Positions 50,262-59,184 of a DNA stretch of 64,000 nucleotides are shown here, in pieces. Position 1 is the stretch's first letter. Every line of letters begins with the position of its first letter. Position numbers and translations under genes: made by a program. The notes beneath the pieces were generated by a model, which was not told the DNA's origin, searched no databases, and saw only the letters and a program-made list of their open reading frames with translations. This stretch comes from Streptacidiphilus jeojiense (GTDB lineage Bacteria; Actinomycetota; Actinomycetes; Streptomycetales; Streptomycetaceae). The stretch is from positions 372,001-436,000 of the forward strand of contig NZ_JOEH01000001.1 of NCBI RefSeq assembly GCF_000719095.1. The letters are read 5' to 3'.

Positions 50262-51128
50262 ATGCCCGAACTGCCGGAGGTCGAGTCCCTTGCCCGGTTC
50301 CTGGCCGAGCACCTGGCCGGACGCACCGTGGAGCGGGTGTATCCGCTCGCCGTGTCGGCCCTGAAGACCTACGACCCGCCGCCCGACGCGCTGGCGGGCC
50401 GGACCTTCACCGGGGCGACCCGGCACGGGAAGTTCCTCGACCTGGACGCCGACGGGCTGCACCTGGTGATCCACCTGGCCCGGGCCGGCTGGCTGCGCTG
50501 GAAGGAGGGGCTGCCGGAGCTGCCGCCCAAGCCCGGCAAGGGGCCGCTGGCCCTGCGGGTCCGGCTGGCCGGGCCGGACGGGGCCGGCTTCGACGTGACC
50601 GAGGCCGGCACCCGGAAACGGCTCGCGGTGTACCTGGTCCACGACCCGTCGCAGGTGCCGGGGATCCAGCGGCTGGGTCCGGATCCGCTGTCGCCGGAGT
50701 TCACCCCGGCCGTCCTCGCCGCGCTGCTCTCCGGCGAGCGGCGCCAGATCAAGGGCGTGCTCCGGGACCAGACGGTGATCGCCGGCATCGGCAACGCCTA
50801 CTCGGACGAGATCCTGCACGCCGCCCGGATGTCCCCGTTCAGACCGGCCGCGAACCTCTCCGAGGAGGAGGCCGGCCTGCTGCACGCCACCGTCGTCAGG
50901 ACGCTCGTCGACGCCGTCGAACGGGCCCGGGGACTGCCGCTCAAGGACCTCAAGGCCGAGAAGAAGAGCGGTCTGCAGGTCCACGGACGCACCGGCGAGA
51001 CCTGTCCGGTCTGCGGGGACACCGTCCGCGAGGTGTCCTTCAGCGACTGGTCCACGCAGTACTGCCCGACCTGCCAGACCGGCGGCCGGATCCTCGCCGA
51101 CCGCCGGCTGTCCCGGCTGCTGAAGTAG
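50262..51128 (+). CDS. Formamidopyrimidine-DNA glycosylase (Fpg/Nei family)
   Basis: A 288-residue bifunctional glycosylase/AP lyase that removes oxidised bases. N-terminus MPELPEVE has the catalytic proline 2 and glutamate 3 after Met removal. The helix-two-turn-helix QTVIAGIGNAYSDEILHAARM and a zinc finger with Cys248, Cys251, Cys268, Cys271 (C-X2-C-X16-C-X2-C) are present, ending in a C-terminal QTGGRILADRRLSRLLK. The sequence fits Fpg/MutM-like paralogues of actinobacteria; whether it is Fpg or Nei-type in specificity cannot be told. It is divergent from the resistance gene. ATG 50262 is unambiguous (MPELPEVE). Confidence 0.95.
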   Translation: MPELPEVESLARFLAEHLAGRTVERVYPLAVSALKTYDPPPDALAGRTFTGATRHGKFLDLDADGLHLVIHLARAGWLRWKEGLPELPPKPGKGPLALRVRLAGPDGAGFDVTEAGTRKRLAVYLVHDPSQVPGIQRLGPDPLSPEFTPAVLAALLSGERRQIKGVLRDQTVIAGIGNAYSDEILHAARMSPFRPAANLSEEEAGLLHATVVRTLVDAVERARGLPLKDLKAEKKSGLQVHGRTGETCPVCGDTVREVSFSDWSTQYCPTCQTGGRILADRRLSRLLK

Positions 51129-51141
51129 CCGGCCCCGGGTC

Positions 51142-52317
51142 CTAGGACCTGATCGCGCTCAGGACCACGAACTTGGGGTTGCTCGCCACGGTCGTGCAGT
51201 TGCCGAAGATCCGGCGCAGCGTGACGTGGTAGCCGAGGTGGCGGTTGCCCACCACGCGGAGTTCGCCGCCGGGGCGCAGCGCGGCGCGGGCGCCGGCGAA
51301 CATCCGGCGGGCGACGGCGTCGGTGGTGGCCTGGTGAGAGTGGAACGGCGGGTTGTTGAGCACCAGGTCCACCGAGCCCGGCGGGACGTCGGACAGGCCG
51401 TCGCCGAGCAGGAACTCGGCCGCCGCGGCAGGACCGGCGTTGGCCGCGAAGGTGGCCCGGGCGGAGGCGATGGCCTGGTGCGACTCGTCCACGAAGACGA
51501 TCGCCGCCTCGGCGGACCGCGCCGCGACCGCCGTGCCGACCACGCCGTTGCCGCAGCCCAGGTCCACCACCCGGGTCGGGCCCGAGAGCTGCGGGAGATG
51601 CTGCAGCAGCAGCCGGGTGCCGATGTCGAGGCGCTCGGCCGAGAAGACCCCGGCGTGGTTGGTGACGGTCAGCCCGGCGGCTCCGGCGCCGACGTCCGCG
51701 GGCAGGTCGTAGCCGTGCGGCCAGGGGCTGGGGGTGGGCTTCAGCGCCGGGTCAGGGGTGCAGTGGATCAGCCGGGCCTTGCGGACGGCCAGCGAGGTGC
51801 GGGTCGGGCCGATGATCCGCTCGAAGAGCTTGAGCGTCGAGGTGTGGATCTCGGTGGTCATCCCGGTGCCGATGACGACCGTGTCGGCGTGCACGGCCGG
51901 GGCGAGCCGGTGCAGCTGGTCCTCCAGCAGGGCGAGGCTCTTGGGGACGCGGACCAGCAGCACGTCGATCCGGGCCGGCGGCTCGTCCTGGGTGGACAGC
52001 AGCCGGAGGGCCCCCGCGTCGATGCCGTTGCGGGCCAGGTTGGCCCGGGTGGCCTGCTGGGCCAGGTAGGAGTCGCTGATCTGCACCGGCCGCTGCCCGG
52101 CCAGCGCGGTGGCCAGCGCCCCCCAGCGGTCCCCCAGCACCACGACCTCACCGGAGAGGTCGACCGGCGGAGCGCTCGTCCCGTCCAGCGCGGCGCTCCC
52201 GTCGAGCTGCCGCAGCAGGTACTCGTCGGAGGCGTCCCACGCCCGGAGCGTGTCACGCGGGTCGGCCGGAAAACGGGCGAGGTCGTACGAGCCTTGTGCG
52301 GCGATCAGTCGATTCAT
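51142..52317 (-). CDS. Class I SAM-dependent rRNA methyltransferase (RlmG/RsmC-like)
   Basis: A 391-residue two-domain methyltransferase. The N-terminal half is a degenerate Rossmann domain; the C-terminal half has the SAM motif VVDLGCGNGVVG (about 247-258) and the catalytic-site NPPFHSHQ (about 323), which is the N2-guanine type. The closest models are RlmG (23S m2G1835) and RsmC (16S m2G1207), so guanine methylation of rRNA is likely. The gene converges on the Fpg gene (stops 14 bases apart). ATG 52317 gives MNRLIAAQGSYDLARFP, consistent with the family. No ribosomal operon is near. Confidence 0.88.
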   Translation of the reverse strand: MNRLIAAQGSYDLARFPADPRDTLRAWDASDEYLLRQLDGSAALDGTSAPPVDLSGEVVVLGDRWGALATALAGQRPVQISDSYLAQQATRANLARNGIDAGALRLLSTQDEPPARIDVLLVRVPKSLALLEDQLHRLAPAVHADTVVIGTGMTTEIHTSTLKLFERIIGPTRTSLAVRKARLIHCTPDPALKPTPSPWPHGYDLPADVGAGAAGLTVTNHAGVFSAERLDIGTRLLLQHLPQLSGPTRVVDLGCGNGVVGTAVAARSAEAAIVFVDESHQAIASARATFAANAGPAAAAEFLLGDGLSDVPPGSVDLVLNNPPFHSHQATTDAVARRMFAGARAALRPGGELRVVGNRHLGYHVTLRRIFGNCTTVASNPKFVVLSAIRS

Positions 52318-52463
52318 CGTCCCCCCAACCTAGCCGCTGCCCGCCATCTGCGGGATTTGCGTCACGGTGTGGTTTCGGCGGCGAATCTGAGGCGACGTCG
52401 GTAGCTGGAATCAGCTAGCGTCTGCGCGTTCCTTATCTGATCTTTATCTCTCGGGGGATCCCT

Positions 52464-52865
52464 GTGAATCTCGACTTCAGCGCGCAGCCGCTGTTCTCCT
52501 GGTACGTCGTGCTGCTCGCCGTCAGCGGTGTCGCGATGGTCGCCCTGGCCGCGGCCAGGTCAGGCAGCACCGGCATGCGGGTGTTCAACGCCCTGGTCGG
52601 CGTCGCCTTCCTGGGCTACGCGATCTACCTCGCCTTCATCTTCGAGGGCGGCACCTACTTCATCATGTTCAAGGCGTTCATCCTGCCGGTGCTGCTGATC
52701 GCCAACGGGATCAAGTCGATCGCGGCGCGCCGCCAGGCCACCGAGGCGGCTGTGCGGGCCCAGCAGGTGCAGGCCCAGCAGATCCTGGCGGCCCGAGCCC
52801 AGGCCGCGCAGGGGCAGGCGGCGGCGCCGGCCGGGACGGGCGCCCCGGTGACGCCGCAGGTCTGA
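52464..52865 (+). CDS. Small membrane protein, three helices and Gln/Ala-rich tail
   Basis: A 133-residue protein: helix 1 at about 12-32 (WYVVLLAVSGVAMVALAAA), helix 2 at about 42-60 (VFNALVGVAFLGYAIYLAFI), helix 3 at about 64-85 (TYFIMFKAFILPVLLIANG), then a soluble tail of about 48 residues rich in Ala and Gln (QQVQAQQILAARAQAAQGQ). GTG 52464 follows CGGGGGATCC. I do not know the family; short proteins of this shape are frequent in Streptomyces. It sits between two unrelated genes on its own. A role in the envelope is only a guess. Confidence 0.75.
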   Translation: MNLDFSAQPLFSWYVVLLAVSGVAMVALAAARSGSTGMRVFNALVGVAFLGYAIYLAFIFEGGTYFIMFKAFILPVLLIANGIKSIAARRQATEAAVRAQQVQAQQILAARAQAAQGQAAAPAGTGAPVTPQV

Positions 52866-52938
52866 TCTCGGCCGCACACACGGGACGGGTCGGTGCGGAG
52901 GGTTCCGCGCCGGCCCGTCCTGCGTCCGCACGGGTCGG

Positions 52939-54060
52939 TCAGGCGGTGCCGGCCAGGGTGTGGAGTTGGGCTGTTTCGGATTCGTCGGCGCCGAGGGCCT
53001 CGGCGGTGGGGTAGAGGTCGGGGATGTCCTTCTGGCGGCCCCACTGGCGCAGGAACTCCGCGTAGGCGAGCAGGGCCTGGAGGTCGCCGGCCTCGATGCC
53101 GCTGCGGTAGCAGTCCTCGGCGGTGCGGCGGTCCTTGCGGTCCTCGTAGATCAGGGCCAGGTTGAGCCAGGCGTTGGACTCGCCCTCGGCGGCCGCGGCC
53201 TCGTACTGCTTGACCGCCTCGTCCATCCGGTCCTGCTCGGCCAGGAAGATGGCGTAGTCGAAGTGCGCCCCGTACTCCTGCTGCTGAAGCGCCGTCAGGT
53301 ACTCGCCCTCGGCGGACGCCTTCTCCTCGGCGGTGCCGTGCTCGGCGCAGAAGTTGGCCCAGGCCAGTTGGGCGCCCTCGATCTCCTCGTCCAGCGCCGC
53401 GGTGAGGTGGGCCCTGGCCTCGTCGTAGCGGCCGAGCTGCTGCTCGGCCTCGGCCATCGGCACCAGCACCGAGCGCACCCCGGCGTCCAGGCCGCGGCCC
53501 AGCCACTCCAGCGCCTGGTCCACCCGCTCGGCCTCCAGGTGCATCCGGCCCAGGTTCCCCAGCGCCATCGGGTCGCCGCGCTCCACCGCCAGCGTCAGCA
53601 CCTCCTCGGCCTCGACCAGCCGGTCCTGGTCGTCGCTGAGGAAGACGCCGAAGTCGTTGAGCGCCCCGGGCTCCTCCGCGCCGATGGCCTTGCGGTACCA
53701 CTCCTCGGCGCGCTCGCGCTCGCCCAGCTCGTCCGCGTACACCGCGGCGGTCCACAGGGTGACCTCGCGGCCGGCCGCGTGCGCCAGGGCCAGCGCCTCC
53801 AGCGCCTCCTCCGGCTCCTCGACCTCGATGAGCAGCGCGGCGAGCGCCTCGTAGGCCCCGGACACCCCGCTCTCCGCGGTGCTCCGCAGCACCTCCAGGG
53901 ACGCCTCGACGTCGCCCCAGTCCTCGACCAGGTCGAGCAGCTTGTCGGCGGTCTCGTCGTGCCGGCTCTCCCACGCCCTCGCGTACAACTCCAGTGCGGC
54001 GGCGTGGCGGCCCTGGGCCGCCTCCTGGTCCGCGCGCTGCACGAGAACCTCTTCGGGCAT
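52939..54060 (-). CDS. TPR/Sel1-like repeat protein
   Basis: A 373-residue acidic soluble protein made of tandem helical hairpins of roughly 34-36 residues, such as EEALEALALAHAAGREVTLWTAAVYADELGERERAEEWYRKAIGAEEPGALNDFGVFL, DPMALGNLGRMHLEAERVDQALEWLGRGLDAG and ESNAWLNLALIYEDRKDRRTAEDCYRSGIEAGD, the pattern of TPR and Sel1-type solenoids. No signal peptide, enzyme or DNA-binding motif is present. Such proteins are scaffolds. ATG 54060 gives MPEEVLVQRADQEAAQGRHAAAL. It is transcribed toward the small membrane protein gene and divergent from the metallo-hydrolase gene. Confidence 0.85.
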   Translation of the reverse strand: MPEEVLVQRADQEAAQGRHAAALELYARAWESRHDETADKLLDLVEDWGDVEASLEVLRSTAESGVSGAYEALAALLIEVEEPEEALEALALAHAAGREVTLWTAAVYADELGERERAEEWYRKAIGAEEPGALNDFGVFLSDDQDRLVEAEEVLTLAVERGDPMALGNLGRMHLEAERVDQALEWLGRGLDAGVRSVLVPMAEAEQQLGRYDEARAHLTAALDEEIEGAQLAWANFCAEHGTAEEKASAEGEYLTALQQQEYGAHFDYAIFLAEQDRMDEAVKQYEAAAAEGESNAWLNLALIYEDRKDRRTAEDCYRSGIEAGDLQALLAYAEFLRQWGRQKDIPDLYPTAEALGADESETAQLHTLAGTA

Positions 54061-54188
54061 GGTGGCTTCCTTCCTCGGATCCGACGTGCACCAGTATCGC
54101 CGTCCCCGGGGCCCGACCGCTCACCAGCCCGGACGCGGGTCGCCCGGACGGCGTGCGCGGGGGCGCCGGCGGCTGGCATGATCGCCGC

Positions 54189-54998
54189 ATGCCCGACTCC
54201 AGCTGGCGCGAGGTCGCCGACCGCGTCTTCCAGCGCCGCTACGACCCCTACGACGTCACCGTCGCGGTGATCGCCGGCGCCGACGGGCTGGCGGTGGTGG
54301 ACACCCGCACCGACCTGGCCGAGGCCGCGGAGCTGCGGGAGCACCTGCGGCAGCTCTCCCCCGCGCCGGTGCGCTGGGTGGTCAACACCCATGTGCACTT
54401 CGACCACGTCGGCGGCAACGCCGAGTTCGTGGCGCCGCGGCAGCTGCCGCCGGCCGAGCTGTGGGGCCACCGGGCGATGGCCGCCGCGCTGGGCGCCGGG
54501 GAGACCGACGCGGACTGGACCCGGGCCGGGTACCGGCTGCCGCCCCGGGTGGTCCCGGAGCGGCTGGTGGACCGCAGCAGCAGCCTGGACCTGGGCGACC
54601 GCACCGTCGAGCTGTTCCACCCGGGCCGCGGCCACACCGACGGCGACCTGGTGGTGCTGGTCCCCGACGCGGACGTGCTGCTGGCCGGCGATCTGGTCGA
54701 GGAGTCGGGTCCGCCCGCGCTCGGCCCGGACAGCCACCCGCTGGACTGGGCCGGCACCCTGGACAGCCTGCTGACCCGGACCACGCCGGACACCGTCGTC
54801 GTCCCCGGCCACGGCGCCCCGGTGGACCCGGCCTTCGTCCGGGCCCAGCGCGACGCCCTCGGCCTGCTCGCCGACCGCATCAGGGCGCTGCACCGGGCCG
54901 GGGTGCCGGTCCGGGACGCCCTGGCGGAGGACGGCTGGCCGTACCCCGTGAGCGAGTTGGAGTCCGCCGTGGCCTGCGGCTACGCCCAGCTGGGGTAG
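54189..54998 (+). CDS. Metallo-beta-lactamase-fold hydrolase
   Basis: A 269-residue cytosolic MBL-fold protein. The zinc-binding HxHxDH motif is His68-Val-His70-Phe-Asp72-His73 (NTHVHFDHVGG), the third-strand histidine is in PGRGHTDGDLVV, and the last in VVPGHGAP. ATG 54189 is placed nine residues before the first strand; no Shine-Dalgarno is obvious. Members of this broad group act on lactones, thioesters or glyoxylate-type metabolites; no clear subfamily can be chosen here. Neighbours (TPR protein, P450) do not define a pathway. Confidence 0.9.
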   Translation: MPDSSWREVADRVFQRRYDPYDVTVAVIAGADGLAVVDTRTDLAEAAELREHLRQLSPAPVRWVVNTHVHFDHVGGNAEFVAPRQLPPAELWGHRAMAAALGAGETDADWTRAGYRLPPRVVPERLVDRSSSLDLGDRTVELFHPGRGHTDGDLVVLVPDADVLLAGDLVEESGPPALGPDSHPLDWAGTLDSLLTRTTPDTVVVPGHGAPVDPAFVRAQRDALGLLADRIRALHRAGVPVRDALAEDGWPYPVSELESAVACGYAQLG

Positions 54999-55037
54999 CC
55001 CGGCGTCAGCCCGGGTCCGGGTAAGCCGGGGTCCAGG

Positions 55038-56264
55038 TCAGCCCAGGTCCACCGGCAGGGTCGCGTACCCCCGCAGCAGCAGCCGGTCCTGCCGCACCGG
55101 CTGCGCGCCCTGCGCCGGGGCGATCGCCGGGAAGCGCCGCAGCAGGGCGGTGAAGGCGGTCCGTGCCTCCAGCCGGGCCAGCATCGCCCCCAGGCAGTAG
55201 TGCATACCGGCGCCGAAGCTCAGCGGCTGGTTGTCGGCCCGCCAGGGGTCGAAGCGGTCCGGGTCGTGGAAGCGGGCCGGGTCGCGGTTGGCCGCGCCGA
55301 TCAGCAGCACCACCTCGCCGTACTGGGGCAGCGGCACGCCGTCGACGTCCAGCCCGCGGAACAGGGCGGTCCTGGAGGTGAGCTGGACCGGCGAGTCGAA
55401 GCGCAGCACCTCCTCGACGAAGTCGCCGACCGGCAGGGCGCCCTGGATCAGGGCCGCGCGCACCGAGGGGTGGTCGAAGAGCAGCGCCAGGCCGTTGCCG
55501 AGCAGATTGGTGGTGGTCTCGAAGCCGGCGAGCAGCAGCAGCGCCAGGTTCCCGAGCAGCTCGGCGGCGTCGAGGCGGGCATCCTCGGCGTCCACCAGCT
55601 GGACCAGCGCGGTGACCAGGTCGTCGCGCGGCTCGGCGCGGCGCAGCTCGGCCAGGGTCGCGAAGTAGCCGCCGAGTTCGCGGGCGGCGGCGTCGGCCGC
55701 GGTCAGATCGCTGTCGTCGGACATGAACTCCAGGACCCTGCTGAGGTCGTGGATCTGCGACCGGAACGGCCGCCGGTCCTGCTCCGGGACGCCCAGCAGC
55801 TCGGAGATCACGCTGACCGGCAGCTGGTAGGCGAACTCCTCCATGAAGTCCACACCGCGGCCGTCCCCGGAGTCACGGCCGCCCAGCCCGTCCAGCAGCC
55901 GCTCCACCACGCCGACCACGGCGGGTTCCAGCGCGGCGACCCGCCGGGGCGTGAACACCGAGGCGATGGGCGCGCGCATCCGGGTGTGCACCGGCGGATT
56001 GCTCTGGAGCATGGAGGCGCCCAACAGCGACAGCGAGTCCGGGATCGGCTCGTCGCCGAAGCGGGCCCGGCGCAGCTCGTCGCTGTCGACGCCGAAGGCC
56101 GGATTGCGCAGCACCCGGTTGACCGAGTCGTAGCCGCAGGCCAGCACCCAGTCCTCGGCGAAGCTGGTCACCGGGCCCAGCCGGTGGGCCTGCGCGTACA
56201 GCGGGTACGGGTCCACCCGGCCCTCCGCGCGGGCCAGTTGGCCGATGATCTCTGCCGCGTCCAT
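55038..56264 (-). CDS. Cytochrome P450 monooxygenase
   Basis: A 408-residue soluble bacterial P450. The heme-binding loop is FGAGMHYCLG with Cys357; the oxygen-binding I-helix has LLLAGFETTTN, and the K-helix ExxR is EEVLRFDSPVQ. The closest general look is the CYP107/CYP105 class of Streptomyces. ATG 56264 follows GGGGGAGG eight bases upstream; the longer ORF upstream is not coding-like. It needs a ferredoxin and reductase not present in the window. It is not in a recognisable biosynthetic cluster, so its substrate could be a xenobiotic or a product made elsewhere. Confidence 0.93.
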   Translation of the reverse strand: MDAAEIIGQLARAEGRVDPYPLYAQAHRLGPVTSFAEDWVLACGYDSVNRVLRNPAFGVDSDELRRARFGDEPIPDSLSLLGASMLQSNPPVHTRMRAPIASVFTPRRVAALEPAVVGVVERLLDGLGGRDSGDGRGVDFMEEFAYQLPVSVISELLGVPEQDRRPFRSQIHDLSRVLEFMSDDSDLTAADAAARELGGYFATLAELRRAEPRDDLVTALVQLVDAEDARLDAAELLGNLALLLLAGFETTTNLLGNGLALLFDHPSVRAALIQGALPVGDFVEEVLRFDSPVQLTSRTALFRGLDVDGVPLPQYGEVVLLIGAANRDPARFHDPDRFDPWRADNQPLSFGAGMHYCLGAMLARLEARTAFTALLRRFPAIAPAQGAQPVRQDRLLLRGYATLPVDLG

Positions 56265-56445
56265 GTCCGGGCCTCCCCCTGTCGGTTGCCGAACTGCTCC
56301 TGGACCGGAGAACTCGCGGGGAAGCGGAGGCGTTCCCGTCTTTTCGCAGACATGACATTTTCTACCCGTTCCGGCCCGGCGCTCTATCTGCTGAGCCGTC
56401 ACATAATGGACAGCGTCAGCTTCTTGTCGGAAGGGGCACATCCTC

Positions 56446-57075
56446 ATGTCCGAAGTCGAGCCGCAGACAGAACGGGCAACCCCGCTCCCCGCAACCGCAT
56501 CCGCGATCGCCGACCCCGCCCCGCTGGGCCTGGCCGGGTTCGCCATGACCACCCTGGTCCTCAGCTGCTTCAACGCCGGATTCTTCAACGCCACCGCAGA
56601 GGCCGTGGTGCTCCCGCTCGCCCTGTTCTACGGCGGTCTCGGCCAGCTCCTGGCCGGGATGTGGGAGTTCCGCCGTGGCAACACCTTCGGCGCCACCGCC
56701 TTCAGTTCCTTCGGGGCGTTCTGGCTGGCCTACTACGCTCTGGTCAAGGACGTCGCGCCGGCCATCGCCAGTTCGGTCGACTTCCACAACGCCCTCGGCC
56801 TGTTCCTGCTGGTCTGGGGCATCTTCACGCTCTACATGACCGTGGCCGCGGTCCGGGTCAACCACGCCGTGCTCGCCGTCTTCGTCGCGCTGACCCTCAC
56901 CTTCGTGGTGCTGGCCGTCGGCGAGTTCTCCGGGACCGGCAACATCACCAAGGCCGGCGGCTGGCTCGGCCTGATCACCGGACTGCTGGCCTGGTACACC
57001 TCCTTCGCCGGGGTGGTCAGCAGCACCTTCAACCGCCAGCTGCTCCCGGTGACGCTTCCCAGCAGAAGCGTCTGA
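56446..57075 (+). CDS. Acetate/succinate permease of the GPR1/FUN34/YaaH (SatP) family
   Basis: A 209-residue, six-helix membrane protein. The diagnostic start of the core is ADPAPLGLAGFAMTTLVLS (NPAPLGL-type motif of the family), and YGGLGQLLAGMWEFRRGNTFGATAFSSFGAFW is the second signature. Relatives take up acetate or succinate with protons. The ATG at 56446 follows GAAGGGGCAC. A 20-residue hydrophilic head precedes the core. It is divergent from the P450 gene and is followed by a terminator, so it is monocistronic. Confidence 0.92.
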   Translation: MSEVEPQTERATPLPATASAIADPAPLGLAGFAMTTLVLSCFNAGFFNATAEAVVLPLALFYGGLGQLLAGMWEFRRGNTFGATAFSSFGAFWLAYYALVKDVAPAIASSVDFHNALGLFLLVWGIFTLYMTVAAVRVNHAVLAVFVALTLTFVVLAVGEFSGTGNITKAGGWLGLITGLLAWYTSFAGVVSSTFNRQLLPVTLPSRSV

Positions 57076-57096
57076 CGCACCGACAGGCACCGCCGG

Positions 57097-57125
57097 AGGC
57101 GGCCCCGGGATTCCCGGGGCCGCCT
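57097..57125. terminator. Hairpin terminator after acetate permease
   Basis: 13-base perfect arms AGGCGGCCCCGGG (57097-57109) and 57113-57125 with loop ATT, starting 22 bases after the stop. Confidence 0.8.
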
Positions 57126-57295
57126 TCCGCGCAACTGGTGCATGCACGCATCTGGTCCGTACCGACCAGTCGGTACTAACCTCCGTTCACGCCCTCGCCG
57201 CCGAGGCCCGTGCCCTTGCGGGCGTGCGTCCCGGCACGATCGCGCGCCGTCCCGTCCGTCCGCATCCCGTACGCACCGGTGCCCCGAGGAGCAGC

Positions 57296-59011
57296 ATGAC
57301 CACCACTCCGTTCAACGCAGACGCGCCGGCCTCCAGACCCGCGCCCGGCGCACTCACCCGGCTCTGGCAGCGCGACCTGGCCCACTACCCGGACACCGGC
57401 CGCCGCTACGCCTACCTGGCCATCGTGGTGCTGACCACGATCGTTCTGTACTACGCCCTGTACATCCAGTACGCGGTGGCGACCTCGATCATCACCCACT
57501 TCCACATGACCTACCGCTACTTCATCTGGGTCTCCGTGGTCGGCAACGCCGTCGGCGCCTTCGCCTCGCTGATCGCGGGCCTGGCCGACCGCTGGGGCCG
57601 GGCCAACATGGTGGTGTACGGGCTGCTGGTCACCGGACTGCTGGTGCTGTTCGGCCTGCCGAACGCCTCCGGCGAGCTGTCCTACCTGATCCTGTTCGCC
57701 CTGGTCGGCTTCGTCGAAGGCATCGTGCTGGTGGCGACACCGGCCCTGATCAGGGACTTCTCACCACAGCTGGGCCGGGCCACGGCCATGGGCTACTGGA
57801 CCATGGGCCCGGTGCTGGGCAGCCTGGTGGTCACCACGGTGACCAGCAGCACCCTGAACTCCTCCAGCTGGCAGGACGAGCTGCGCTACGCCGGGATCTC
57901 CACGCTGATCGTGTTCCTGCTCTCCTTGGTCGCGCTGCGCGAGCTGTCCCCCCGGCTGCGCGACCAGATCATGGTGACCCTGCGCGACCGGGCCCTGGTC
58001 GAGGCCCGGGCCAAGGGCATGGACCTCGGCGAGGTCGAGTCCGGCAGCCACTGGCGCCAGATGATGCGCCTGGACGTGGTCGGCTCGGCCGTCGCCATCA
58101 GCATCTTCCTGCTGCTGTACTTCGCCGCGGTCGGCAACTTCGTGGTCTACTTCTCGACCGTCTTCGGCTACTCGGAGCAGCGGGTCAACGCCCTGGCCAA
58201 CTGGTACTGGGCGGCCAACGCCATCGCCCTGGTGGTCGCCGGCCTGGCCTCGGACCGGCTGAAGGTCCGCAAGCCGTTCATGCTGGTGGGCGCCGTCGGC
58301 AGCATCGTGGTGACGCTGATCTTCGCGCTGAGCGCGACCCACGCCAAGACCGGCTACTACACCTTCGCCTGGATGTTCATCGGCATCGGCGTGCTCAGCG
58401 GGCTGACCTACGCGCCGTGGATGGCGAGCTTCACCGAGACCGTGGAGAAGCACAACCCGGCCGCGACGGCGACCGGCCTCGCGGTGTGGGGCTGGATCAT
58501 CCGGATCGTGGTCGCGGTGTCCGCCGCGTTCGTCCCGGTGGTGGTGACCACGGCGACCCCGCTGGTGGAGCACGGCGCGGCGGTGGCGACCGCGGAGGCC
58601 CAGGCCGGTCCGGCGCTCGCTATCGTCAACGCCCATCCGCAGCTCTTCGCCGAGCTGCAGAAGTACCCGCCGACCGCGATCCCGCCCGCGCTGCAGGCCC
58701 AGGCGGTGCAGCAGGTGGGCCTGCCCGGCCTGCAGACGGTGCAGAAGGCCCAGCCCCAGCTCGCGGTGCTGCAGCAGTACGGCACCACGGTGCAGAAGGC
58801 CGCCAAGGACAACCCCGGCAACTGGCGCACCTGGTGGTTCGTCTGCCTGGCCGGCCAGGTGCTGTTCCTGCCGTTCCTGTTCGTGATGGCGGGGCGCTGG
58901 AGCCCGAAGAAGGCGCGCGAGGACGCCGAGGAGCACCAGCGGCTGGTGGACCTGGAGATGGCCGCGATGGCCGGCGCCGGCGGCCAGGAAGGCGACGGCG
59001 AGAGCGGCTGA
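57296..59011 (+). CDS. MFS transporter with long insertion before the last helix
   Basis: A 571-residue major facilitator. ATG 57296 follows GAGGAG. Twelve helices are predicted with loop motifs LIAGLADRWGRANMVVYG (A-motif) and LASDRLKVRKPFM in the second half. Unusually, the stretch from about residue 435 to 508, before the last helix, is an extended Ala/Gln/Pro-rich segment (EAQAGPALAIVNAHPQ, AQAVQQVGLPGLQTVQKAQPQ) that is probably outside the membrane. The C-terminus is a charged helix (RWSPKKAREDAEEHQRL). Many actinobacteria carry similar proteins of unknown cargo; sugar- or organic acid-type uptake is a guess. The upstream 220 bases hold its promoter. Confidence 0.85.
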   Translation: MTTTPFNADAPASRPAPGALTRLWQRDLAHYPDTGRRYAYLAIVVLTTIVLYYALYIQYAVATSIITHFHMTYRYFIWVSVVGNAVGAFASLIAGLADRWGRANMVVYGLLVTGLLVLFGLPNASGELSYLILFALVGFVEGIVLVATPALIRDFSPQLGRATAMGYWTMGPVLGSLVVTTVTSSTLNSSSWQDELRYAGISTLIVFLLSLVALRELSPRLRDQIMVTLRDRALVEARAKGMDLGEVESGSHWRQMMRLDVVGSAVAISIFLLLYFAAVGNFVVYFSTVFGYSEQRVNALANWYWAANAIALVVAGLASDRLKVRKPFMLVGAVGSIVVTLIFALSATHAKTGYYTFAWMFIGIGVLSGLTYAPWMASFTETVEKHNPAATATGLAVWGWIIRIVVAVSAAFVPVVVTTATPLVEHGAAVATAEAQAGPALAIVNAHPQLFAELQKYPPTAIPPALQAQAVQQVGLPGLQTVQKAQPQLAVLQQYGTTVQKAAKDNPGNWRTWWFVCLAGQVLFLPFLFVMAGRWSPKKAREDAEEHQRLVDLEMAAMAGAGGQEGDGESG

Positions 59012-59050
59012 GCCTCGGCGCCCGGCTGGTCCGCCGTCTCAGCCGGGGTT

Positions 59051-59083
59051 GCGCAGTTCCCCGCGCCCCTTTCGGGGCGCGGG
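59051..59083. terminator. Dispersed intergenic repeat, copy 3; hairpin after MFS gene
   Basis: GCGCAGTTCCCCGCGCCCC with the stem CCCGCGCCCC / GGGGCGCGGG around TTTC, 40 bases after the MFS stop. It shares the GCGCAGTTCCCC core with 15789 and, in inverse orientation, with 13156-13177. Confidence 0.75.
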
Positions 59084-59184
59084 TGAAGGCCTCCTCAGGA
59101 ACGGCCCGTTATCGGGGCGTGATCTGAAGGCCGATCTCAACGGCGGCTCAGCGGCCTCTCAGACCCGGCCGCGACGGTTGCTCC

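Noticed and set aside
55038..57075. P450 and acetate permease as part of a secondary-metabolite cluster
   Set aside because: No PKS, NRPS, terpene or RiPP gene nearby; the genes are divergent and separately terminated.
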